Origin: JAWKUK01 sp964402175
GTDB taxonomy: Bacteria > Planctomycetota > UBA1135 > GCA-002686595
Length of the DNA stretch: 64,000 nucleotides
Direction: 5' to 3'
Assembly: GCA_964402175.1 (NCBI GenBank)
Contig: CAYOBN010000020.1
Location: forward strand, 6,027 to 70,026
Under the pieces are notes generated by a model, which was not told the DNA's origin, ran no database searches, and was given only the letters and a program-made list of their open reading frames with translations. Positions 37,934 to 47,319 of this stretch are shown here, piece by piece (the first letter of the stretch is position 1; the number at the start of each line of letters is the position of its first letter). Both the position numbers and the translations under genes were made by a program.

Positions 37934-40120
37934 ATGTGGCTCTCTCTCGGTCTCGCTCTCGCACAGCTCGTGCCTTCGGCGCCCGTCCAGGATTGGCTCA
38001 CCACCAAGGAGAGCGCGCCGGCGAGCCTCGCCGTCACGGCTGACGGAGCGACCGCGGCGCTCGCCAACGGGCTGATCGTCCGTCGCATCGATCTCGCGCG
38101 CGGCGGGGTCACCGTGGCATTGGACGACCTGCGCGACGGCGCGAGCCTCCTGCGGGTGCCGCGCGGGGCGGGCCTCGTCGGCGGTCACCTCGCAGAGTTC
38201 AGCCAAGCCGAGCTGCAGCCGGTCGCCTGTGTCGTGCTCGACGGTGTGCGCCACGAGCTCGGCCTCGCTGGCGCCGGTCTCACCTTGGCGAGCGTCGAAC
38301 GTGGGACACCCCTCGAGCGCCTCACGTGGCAGCGCGCGCGCCGCGCGTCGCCGCTCGCCGAATGGCCGCCGCGCGGTACGCGGCTGTCCCTGACCTATGC
38401 GCCCGTGCCTGGGCGCACGGACGTGCCGAGCGGCGCGCGGGTCGTCGTGCACCACGAGCTCTACACAGGTGTGCCGCTCTGCGGCAAGTTCGTCGAAGTC
38501 CAGAACGTCGGGAGCGCGCCGTTCACCGTCGACCACATCGTTTCGGAGCGGCTCGCGTGTGTGGAGTCCGACTCCTGGGTCGAGACACGCGGCGGTGTGT
38601 CCGTGCCGAGCCCCGCGCGCATCGAGGCGCTCTCCGAGTACGCGATGGGCGGAATGGAGCCTGAGAACGCGCACCGCTTCGGCGTGCGTTGGTCCGCCGA
38701 TCCCGACCACCCGACGCAGGTGAACTACCTGCGCTCGACGCCGTGCTTGTTGGAGATCGCCCCCGAGGATCAGTTCGCGGTACAGGTGGAGCCCGGCGGC
38801 CGCTGCGCAGCGCCCGCCGCGTTCGTCGTTGTCCACGACCGCGAAGATCGCACCCGGCGCGCCTTGACCATGGCGCGGGTCTACGAGGTGCTGGCCCCGT
38901 GGGTGACCGAGAACCCGCTGATGATGCACGTGCGCCACTCCGACGACGCCGCCGTGCGGCTCGCGCTGCGGCAGGCGGCCGAGGTCGGCTTCGAAGTGGT
39001 CATCCTGACCTTCGGCAGCGGCTTCGACATGGAGAACACCTCGCCGGAGTCGCTCGCGCGCTGGAAGGGCCTCGCGGACGAAGCCGCTGCGCTCGGTGTC
39101 GAACTCGGAGGTTACTCCCTCTTGTCGAGCCGCCGCGTGGAGCCCGCGACGGACATGTGTGTCGACCCGGAAACGGGCCGCAGGGACGTGCAGACCCACG
39201 GCTGCTGCCCGGCGCTGACGTCCCAGTGGGGGCGCGGATACCTCGCGCGGCAGCGGCAGTTCTTCGACGCGACGGGGTTCGACCTCCTCGAGCAGGACGG
39301 GCCCTATCCGGGCGATCGTGATGCGACGGAACGTCCGCCGTATCAAGTCGGTGCCGCGGATTCGCGCTTCAAGATGTGGCGCCTCGCGGCGGACTTGTTC
39401 CGCGATCTGCGCGCCCGCGGTGTCTACGTCAACCAGCCGGACTGGTACTTTCTGGTGGGCGGCAACAAGACCGGCATGGGTTACCGCGAGACGAACTGGT
39501 CGCTGCCGCGCGCGCAGCAGGTCCTGCACGCGCGCCAGAACATCTTCGATGGCGCCCGCCACAAACGCCCCAGCATGGGCTGGATGTTCGTGCCGCTGAC
39601 GGAGTACCACGGCGGCGGCGCCGCCGCGACCGTCGAACCGCTGGATGAACACCGGCGGCACTACGCGGCGATGCTCGCCGCGAACCTGGGCGCGGGTGTG
39701 CAGGCGTGTTACCGCGGCCCGCGGCTCTACGACACCGACGCGACGCGCGACATGGTGCGCGGTTGGGTCACTTGGTACCGCGCGCACCGCGACATCCTCG
39801 AAGCGCCGATCGTGCTCTCCGCGAGCCGCCGCGCTGACGGCCGCGACGTCGACTGGCTCCTGCACGCGGATCCGCGGCTCCCACAGCACCAAGGGATGTT
39901 GGTCGTCTATCGCCCCGATGCCGAAGAGGACGCGGAGCCGCTGGTCCGGGACCTCTGGGTCGACCTCACCTACACCGGGCTCGCGAGCGAGGACTCCGTG
40001 ACCGTCGACATGCAGGGGGTCGCGCCGCTGCGCGTGGTCCCGGATCGCCGCGGCGGCGTGACCCTGACCCTCACGATCCCCGCGGGGGAGCCGCTCACAT
40101 GGGCCGCCTTCCGCAAGTGA
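37934..40120 (+). CDS. Exported glycoside hydrolase-like protein (alpha-galactosidase-type TIM barrel)
   Basis: 728 residues: short signal peptide ('LSLGLALAQLVPSAP'), an N-terminal beta-sandwich (~20-310), then a barrel-like region with 'FEVVILTFGSGFDMEN', 'GVELGGYSLLSSRRVEP', 'FDLLEQDGPYPGDRD' and 'VYVNQPDWYFLVGG', and a C-terminal beta domain. The layout and the Asp of 'LLEQDG' resemble clan GH-D enzymes (GH27/GH36), but I cannot assign the catalytic pair with confidence. Divergent from the pilin operon with 130 nt between. The next gene overlaps its 3' end by 22 nt. Confidence 0.6.
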   Translation: MWLSLGLALAQLVPSAPVQDWLTTKESAPASLAVTADGATAALANGLIVRRIDLARGGVTVALDDLRDGASLLRVPRGAGLVGGHLAEFSQAELQPVACVVLDGVRHELGLAGAGLTLASVERGTPLERLTWQRARRASPLAEWPPRGTRLSLTYAPVPGRTDVPSGARVVVHHELYTGVPLCGKFVEVQNVGSAPFTVDHIVSERLACVESDSWVETRGGVSVPSPARIEALSEYAMGGMEPENAHRFGVRWSADPDHPTQVNYLRSTPCLLEIAPEDQFAVQVEPGGRCAAPAAFVVVHDREDRTRRALTMARVYEVLAPWVTENPLMMHVRHSDDAAVRLALRQAAEVGFEVVILTFGSGFDMENTSPESLARWKGLADEAAALGVELGGYSLLSSRRVEPATDMCVDPETGRRDVQTHGCCPALTSQWGRGYLARQRQFFDATGFDLLEQDGPYPGDRDATERPPYQVGAADSRFKMWRLAADLFRDLRARGVYVNQPDWYFLVGGNKTGMGYRETNWSLPRAQQVLHARQNIFDGARHKRPSMGWMFVPLTEYHGGGAAATVEPLDEHRRHYAAMLAANLGAGVQACYRGPRLYDTDATRDMVRGWVTWYRAHRDILEAPIVLSASRRADGRDVDWLLHADPRLPQHQGMLVVYRPDAEEDAEPLVRDLWVDLTYTGLASEDSVTVDMQGVAPLRVVPDRRGGVTLTLTIPAGEPLTWAAFRK

Positions 40121-40698
40121 CGCCCAGGTTGGCGCCCAGGTTGGCGCTCGGGTTGGCGCTCGCGTGCGGCGCGTGCATGCGCCCGGATGTGCGCCCGTAC
40201 TTCGCGGAGGCGCAGCTCCGCCGTCTGCAGCGCGACCTGCCGACGGTCGAGACGCCGGGGGTCGTCTACGACCAGGACGCCGATGGCGCCGTCGTGCGCG
40301 AGGTCCTGCGCCTGCCCGACGGAACGGTCTTGCGGCACGGCGTCGAGCGCCTCTCCTATCCGGGCGGCGCGCGCCGAGCGCTGCGCCACTACGACCGCGA
40401 CCGACCGGTGGGGGAGTGGACCGCGTGGTATCCCGACGGAGCGCTGCGCTCGTCGTACGTGCACAGCACAGAGCCCACCACGAGCACGTTCTACGCCCCC
40501 GATGGCGCCGTGACCGCAGAGGGGCTTGCGATCGACGGTGTGCGCACCGGCACGTGGCGCTTCTACCACCCCTGTGGCGCGCTCGCGCGCGAAGGCGGCT
40601 ATGTCGACGGCCGCGAGGAGGGGGAGTGGCTCACCTACACCGCCGACGGCGCCGTCAGCGAGCGCCGCGTGTTCCGCGCGGGCGAGCGCATCGAGTGA
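40099..40698 (+). CDS. Lipoprotein with MORN/YwqK-type repeats
   Basis: 199 residues. The signal peptide is built from a 4-residue repeat (PRLA, PRLA, LGLA) encoded by a 12-bp DNA repeat, ending in a lipobox ('ALACGAC'). The body has MORN-like units: 'VGEWTAWYPDGALRSSY', 'TGTWRFYHPCGALAREGGY' and 'EGEWLTYTADGAVSERR'. Such repeats are beta-hairpins often annotated as toxin-antitoxin YwqK; nothing here supports a toxin system. Starts inside the end of the glycosidase-like gene. Confidence 0.8.
   Translation: MGRLPQVTPRLAPRLALGLALACGACMRPDVRPYFAEAQLRRLQRDLPTVETPGVVYDQDADGAVVREVLRLPDGTVLRHGVERLSYPGGARRALRHYDRDRPVGEWTAWYPDGALRSSYVHSTEPTTSTFYAPDGAVTAEGLAIDGVRTGTWRFYHPCGALAREGGYVDGREEGEWLTYTADGAVSERRVFRAGERIE
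40121..40162. repeat. 12-bp tandem repeat inside a signal-peptide coding region
   Basis: Unit CGCCCAGGTTGG twice exactly, then CGCTCGGGTTGG and half a unit. Because 12 is a multiple of 3, copy-number change would alter signal-peptide length by 4 residues without a frameshift. Confidence 0.85.
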
Positions 40699-40704
40699 TC
40701 GGGC

Positions 40705-41667
40705 TCAGCGCACGAAGACGCCGGGTCGGAGCTGCGCTGCGATGTGATCGAGCACGCGCCGCTCCGCGCGCGCGATCTCCGCGCCGTTCCAGCCTTGGGC
40801 CTGCAACCGGCGGTGTACACGCAGGACGCGCCGGTGCACGCGCACGAAGCGTTGCATCGCGCGCATGCGCTGCGTCGGCATCCGGCGCGTGCCGACGAGG
40901 CCTAGGCCGCTGCCGAGGCCGAGCTCGCCTCGGCCCTCTGCAGCCAGGGCTGCGAGCTGACGGCGGCGTTCACCGACGGTCTCTACGAGCTGCGTGATGC
41001 GCAGCGTGCGCGGCGACGGGCGGATGCTGGGGAAGCCCGCGCTCTCGACGCCGATGCCCCAGCGCTCGAGCCGCTGCGCGAGCGCGCCGCGGAGCTCTTC
41101 GTCGAGCGACCCGCGCGCACCGAGGGCGTCGCGCTCTGCCGCGCGGATGACCTCTTGCACCGCGAGACCGAGCACTTGCCGCATCCCGCGCTCGTAATCG
41201 TCGACCTCGATCAGCGCGCGGCGCACATCCACGACGCGGTAGACGAGGTTCGCATCGACGAGGTACACGAGGCCCTCGTACGTCGTCACGCGCTGCGCGG
41301 GCAGGTCCATCGTGCGCGAGCGCGTCGGGATGCGCTTCGCGGTGTTGACGAACGGGATCAAGAAGTGAAAGCCGGGTTCGAGCTCGCGCCGCGCGCGCCC
41401 GAAGCGGAACAAGAGGCCCGTCCAGCCCGACTCGACCGTGACCCCCATCGCGCGCAGGAACGCCGCGATCGACGCAGCGGCGATGAACGCGAGGTCCTCC
41501 TTGAATTGGTCCAGGAAGCGCCAGAGGAGCGCGCGCCATGGCGCGCGCTCGCCCGAGCGCTCTCGGTCGCGCTCCTCGCGCGCGGCGAGCGCGAGCGCCT
41601 CGGGCGCGCGATCGGTCGCCCGCCGCCGACGTGCGCCGCCGGGCGTAACCAGAGGCCGCGCGCTCAC
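40705..41667 (-). CDS. SPFH/band 7 domain protein
   Basis: 320 residues. Arg/Ala-rich N-terminus, one hydrophobic segment ('DLAFIAAASIAAFLRAMGV'), then the SPFH core: 'VESGWTGLLFRFGRARRELEPGFHFLIPFVNTAK' region, 'TYEGLVYLVDANLVYRVVDVRRALIEV', and a helical C-terminus with Arg/Glu. The C-terminus 'AAQLRPGVFVR' ends abruptly. The GTG start overlaps the upstream SPFH gene stop. The pair probably forms a hetero-oligomeric membrane scaffold. Confidence 0.87.
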   Translation of the reverse strand: MSARPLVTPGGARRRRATDRAPEALALAAREERDRERSGERAPWRALLWRFLDQFKEDLAFIAAASIAAFLRAMGVTVESGWTGLLFRFGRARRELEPGFHFLIPFVNTAKRIPTRSRTMDLPAQRVTTYEGLVYLVDANLVYRVVDVRRALIEVDDYERGMRQVLGLAVQEVIRAAERDALGARGSLDEELRGALAQRLERWGIGVESAGFPSIRPSPRTLRITQLVETVGERRRQLAALAAEGRGELGLGSGLGLVGTRRMPTQRMRAMQRFVRVHRRVLRVHRRLQAQGWNGAEIARAERRVLDHIAAQLRPGVFVR

Positions 41668-42509
41668 GGATCCTTGCGCCCGCCGCGCGGCGCGTTCGGG
41701 TCGTCGTCGCCCAGCGGGTCCGCGAACGGGTCGCGCTCCTGGCCCTCCGCGCCTTGCGGGCGCTGCGCCTCACCGCCCGGCTGTTTCGCCGCGCGGCGAC
41801 GGCGGAGCTCGGCGCGCTCGGCTTCGGTCAGCTCCTCTTCGAGCTGCGACACGAGCGCTGCGTCGGTGGCGGCCTCACGCCGGCGCGACGGCGCGGCTTC
41901 GTCGGGGTGCACACTGACGACCGCGCCCGACACGAGCGCGACGGCCGCTTCATCTGCGAGGCCCTCCGCGCGCAGCCGCCGGTACAGCCCCAGCTTCTCG
42001 CGCGTCAGGAGCTCGAGCTGCGTGATCTCGAGCGTCGTGGGGGAGGGCGAGATGTTCGAGAAGCCGAACTCGAGGATGCGCACACCCCATTGGTCCTCGA
42101 CCGAGCGCAGCTCCTCGCGGATCGCCCCCGACATCCCGTCGACGTCGGTCACCGTGTCCCGCGTGCGCCGTGACACGACCTTCTGGACGGCGATCACGAC
42201 GCGGTTCTGCAGACCCGTCACGAGGTCGTCGACCTCGATCAACGCCTTGCGCAGGTTCACGATCTGGTACACGACCTTGCAGTCGACCTCGTACACGAGG
42301 TCGTCGTCGAGCTGGATGACCTGGGGCTCCAGGTCCAGGGTCGTGTGTTTGGTCTCCTCGACCTTGAAGGTCTGGATCAGCGGCCACTTGAAGTGGATCC
42401 CCGGCCCGACGACCGAGCGCGCGCGGCCGAGGGTGTAACGGAGGGCATGTTGGCCGTCGTAGACGATCACGAAGAGGCCGGTGATCGCGCCGAAGATGTC
42501 GAGGGACAT
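41664..42509 (-). CDS. SPFH/band 7 domain protein (paralogue)
   Basis: 281 residues from ATG 42509. Short hydrophobic N-terminus, SPFH core 'ALRYTLGRARSVVGPGIHFKW', 'VYEVDCKVVYQIVNLRKALIEV' and 'RILEFGFSNISPSPTTLEITQ'. The C-terminal ~90 residues are charged (Glu/Ala/Arg) and end in an Asp/Pro/Gly tail. It shares the 'RKALIEVDD...' and 'SPxTLxITQL' blocks with its neighbour, so the two are duplicates. Transcribed divergently from the HMG-CoA reductase gene (87 nt between). Confidence 0.87.
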   Translation of the reverse strand: MSLDIFGAITGLFVIVYDGQHALRYTLGRARSVVGPGIHFKWPLIQTFKVEETKHTTLDLEPQVIQLDDDLVYEVDCKVVYQIVNLRKALIEVDDLVTGLQNRVVIAVQKVVSRRTRDTVTDVDGMSGAIREELRSVEDQWGVRILEFGFSNISPSPTTLEITQLELLTREKLGLYRRLRAEGLADEAAVALVSGAVVSVHPDEAAPSRRREAATDAALVSQLEEELTEAERAELRRRRAAKQPGGEAQRPQGAEGQERDPFADPLGDDDPNAPRGGRKDP

Positions 42510-42596
42510 GGGTTCGTCGGTTCGGGTTGGGGCGCACGGGCCCCGCGGCCCGGTAGCATCGCACACGGACCCGCAGCTTGCCCGCACGAACCTCCG

Positions 42597-43811
42597 ATGG
42601 ACGACCCCCGAGCGCCCCGCGCAGCGCCTCTGCCGCGCCTCCCCCGTGACCCCGCAGCCGACCACGCGCCCGCGCTGCTCGCCGCGCGGCGCGCCCTCGC
42701 CGAAGCAGCCGCGGGCCGCGCCTTGCCGCACCTCGCGGGCGCACCCGTCCCGTCCGAGCGCGCGCGCGGGAACATCGAGAACATGGTCGGCTGGGCGCAG
42801 GTGCCCATCGGCCTCGCGGGGCCGCTCCTGGCCGACACGACCCGCGGCACGGTCGAGGTCTACGTGCCGCTGGCGACGACCGAGGGCGCGCTCGTCGCGT
42901 CGTATTCGCGCGGGATGCGCCTCTGCGCCGAGGGCGGGTCGATCCGCGCGCGGGTGCACGCGGAGGGCCTCTCGCAGCACCCGATGCTGGACTACGACAG
43001 CGTCAGCGCCGCGGAACACGCGGCCGAGGTCGCGCGCGGGGACCACGCGCGTTTCGCGGCGCTGACCGCGGGGATCACGCGCCACGGCAAGCTGCTCGCG
43101 GTCGAGCCGAGGGTGCTCGGGCGGCGGCTCCTCTTGCGGCTCGTGTTCCACACCGCGGACGCGATCGGCATCAACATGGCCGCGCACGCGGCGGAGCTCT
43201 GCTCGCGCGACCTCGCCGAGCGCACCGGCGCCCGCGCCCGCGCGGTCCACGGGCAGGACGTCGAGAAGCGCGCCAACGCGCGCGCGCTGGTCGAGGGCCG
43301 CGGCCGCAGCGTCGTCGTCGAAGCCCGCGTCCCGCGGGCGACGCTCGCGGCGCGCGCGCGCACGACCCCGGAGGCGCTCGTCGCCCTCGCGCGCACCTAC
43401 GCCGTCGGGTACGCCCAGCTCGGGACGCAGAACTGGGCCGTGCAGACCGCCAACGGCCTCGCGGCGCTCTTCCTGGCGACCGGCCAGGACGTCGCGTATG
43501 TGACCGAATGTGCGACGGGGCACCTGGACCTCGACCTCGACGCGGCGGGGGACCTCTGCGCGACGCTGACCCTGCCGACCCTGCTCGTGGGCACCGTGGG
43601 AGGGGGCTCGGGCCTCGGCACTGCGGCGGAATGTCTCGCGATCCTGGGCTGCCAGGGCGCGGGACTCGCGAACCACTTCGCGGAGCTGATCGGCGCGGCG
43701 TGCCTCGCGGGGGACATCTCCCTGCTCGCCGCCTTCGCCAGCCACGAATTCGTCGCCGCCCACGAGGCCCTTGGGCGCAACCGCCCGGCGCCGCCGCCGG
43801 ACGGCGCTTGA
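42597..43811 (+). CDS. hmgA: Hydroxymethylglutaryl-CoA reductase
   Basis: 404 residues from ATG 42597. HMGR blocks in order: 'ENMVGWAQVPIGLAGPL', catalytic Glu in 'TTEGALVASYSRG', 'DAIGINMAAH', Lys in 'GQDVEKRANA', Asp in 'ATGQDVAYVTEC', NAD(P)-site 'GTVGGGSGLGTA', and the late His of 'SHEFVAAHEALGRN'. It converts HMG-CoA to mevalonate. Spacing and motifs look like the class I/archaeal type rather than the class II (Pseudomonas mva) type. No other mevalonate-pathway gene is nearby. Confidence 0.93.
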   Translation: MDDPRAPRAAPLPRLPRDPAADHAPALLAARRALAEAAAGRALPHLAGAPVPSERARGNIENMVGWAQVPIGLAGPLLADTTRGTVEVYVPLATTEGALVASYSRGMRLCAEGGSIRARVHAEGLSQHPMLDYDSVSAAEHAAEVARGDHARFAALTAGITRHGKLLAVEPRVLGRRLLLRLVFHTADAIGINMAAHAAELCSRDLAERTGARARAVHGQDVEKRANARALVEGRGRSVVVEARVPRATLAARARTTPEALVALARTYAVGYAQLGTQNWAVQTANGLAALFLATGQDVAYVTECATGHLDLDLDAAGDLCATLTLPTLLVGTVGGGSGLGTAAECLAILGCQGAGLANHFAELIGAACLAGDISLLAAFASHEFVAAHEALGRNRPAPPPDGA

Positions 43812-43835
43812 CGCGGCGCGCGTTGTCCCTAACCT
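43808..43835 (+). promoter_or_regulatory. Candidate promoter upstream of fusA
   Basis: TTGACG overlapping the hmgA stop codon region, 16-bp spacer, TAACCT. The leader to fusA would be ~120 nt. Weak -10 match. Confidence 0.3.
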
Positions 43836-43961
43836 ATTGGGCTCCGATACCTGGGCCGGGCCGCCCCGGGACTCTGCGTGGGTCCCCTGACGCGGCGCAC
43901 TGCCTAGGCCCACCGTAACCAACCCTGGGGGCCCTCCGCCCCGCTGAGCCCCCCGATCGCC

Positions 43962-46073
<2,112 letters not shown>

Positions 46074-46080
46074 CGCACGG

Positions 46081-46114
46081 CCCGGGCGACGGCGGAGGTC
46101 CGCCGCCGCCCGGG
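46081..46114 (+). terminator. Terminator hairpin after fusA
   Basis: 16-bp stem with one mismatch (CCCGGGCGaCGGCGGA / TCCGCCGcCGCCCGGG), loop GG, beginning 8 nt after the stop codon. No T tract. Confidence 0.65.
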
Positions 46115-46148
46115 AGTGCCGCCTGCGCCCGCACCCGCGGGCCCGACC

Positions 46149-47174
46149 ATGACGCAGACCGCCAAGCGCCGCTGGAGCCGCGAGCTCGAGAGCCAGATCG
46201 ACGGGATCGCCTTCGGCGCTTCGGGACCCGTGCTCGTTCACGGTTACGATCCGCCCGCGGGCGGCAAGTGGCTCGACGACGTGATCCCCGGCAAGCTGGG
46301 CGCCTTCGACCGCCACAGCGGCGAGCGCCTCTGGGTCGCGCCCTGTGAGGTCGGCTACGGCCGCGGCTACGGCGCGGGCATCGGCCCCCACGGCCACGTG
46401 CTCGTGCTCGGACCGAGCGCCGGCGGGCACATGCTCGTGCGCATGTCCGTGCAGAACGGCGAGCTCGTCGAAGCGGCTTCGATCGAGCCGTTCGACGAGG
46501 CGCTCGTCGCCCCCGACCGCGTGATCACTGTGTCGGCGGGCCGCCTCGACGCGTACGACGGCGACACGCTGGAGCCGCGCTGGACCCACGCGCGGGACGG
46601 CGAGCGCTACCACACGCTCGCGCGCTCGGGCCGCGACCTCTTCGTCGTGGTGTCCAGCGCGGGTTCACGGGGCTGCGCGGTGCACCGCCTCGACGCGCTG
46701 ACCGGGCGCTGGAACGGGGCCGTACTGCCCCTCGGTGTGCCGCTCGTGCGCGACCTCGCGGCCACCCAGGGCGCCCTCGTCGCGGTGCTCTCGGACCTCG
46801 AGCGGGTCCTGCCCGCCGAGGCGACCCCGGACTTCATGCGCGCCCTCGCCCTGCACCCGGGCGGCGGTCCGCGCGACACGCTGAGCCTGCTCGCCCTGCG
46901 CCTCGATGCCGAGCCCGGCGACGCCCCCCTCTGGTTCCGCGTGCTCGAGACCGAGCCCGTCGACTCGGTGCCGGACATCTCGATCTCCGCGGACGGCGGC
47001 AAGGTCTACGTCGAGCGCTCCGCGTACCTGGAGGCCCTCGACGCCGTCTCCGGCCGTCGCCTCGGCGACTGGACCGTCCCCGGCCTGGATGAGCAGGTCG
47101 GCTGGTGCGTCGCCGAAGGCGCCGGCCTCCTGGCCGAGGAGACCCGCGTGTCGGTCTTCGAGCTGCCCGCCTGA
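46149..47174 (+). CDS. Beta-propeller (PQQ-like repeat) protein, cytosolic
   Basis: 341 residues from ATG 46149. Repeated blade-like strands 'GKLGAFDRHSGERLWVAP', 'GRLDAYDGDTLEPRWTHA', 'AVHRLDALTGRWNGAVL' and 'AYLEALDAVSGRRLGDW' fit a PQQ/WD-type propeller. No signal peptide is seen, so it is probably cytoplasmic and unlike the exported BamB family. Role unknown; likely protein scaffold. It is separated from fusA by a hairpin and from tex by 145 nt. Confidence 0.75.
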   Translation: MTQTAKRRWSRELESQIDGIAFGASGPVLVHGYDPPAGGKWLDDVIPGKLGAFDRHSGERLWVAPCEVGYGRGYGAGIGPHGHVLVLGPSAGGHMLVRMSVQNGELVEAASIEPFDEALVAPDRVITVSAGRLDAYDGDTLEPRWTHARDGERYHTLARSGRDLFVVVSSAGSRGCAVHRLDALTGRWNGAVLPLGVPLVRDLAATQGALVAVLSDLERVLPAEATPDFMRALALHPGGGPRDTLSLLALRLDAEPGDAPLWFRVLETEPVDSVPDISISADGGKVYVERSAYLEALDAVSGRRLGDWTVPGLDEQVGWCVAEGAGLLAEETRVSVFELPA

Positions 47175-47319
47175 GCGCCGCGCGTTTCGACCCTGAAATC
47201 CACTGTCCCACCCACACACCGTGGGGCCGTGGTAGTACACCTTCCCCTGCATCGGACGGACGCAACGGTCGACGCCGACCCTCGCGCTCCGTCGCCTCTC
47301 ATCCACCGAGGTCGCGCAC

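Noticed and set aside
40099..40698. Toxin-antitoxin YwqK label for the MORN-repeat protein
   Set aside because: The protein is a lipoprotein with generic MORN units and has no partner toxin gene; the label is an annotation habit, not evidence.
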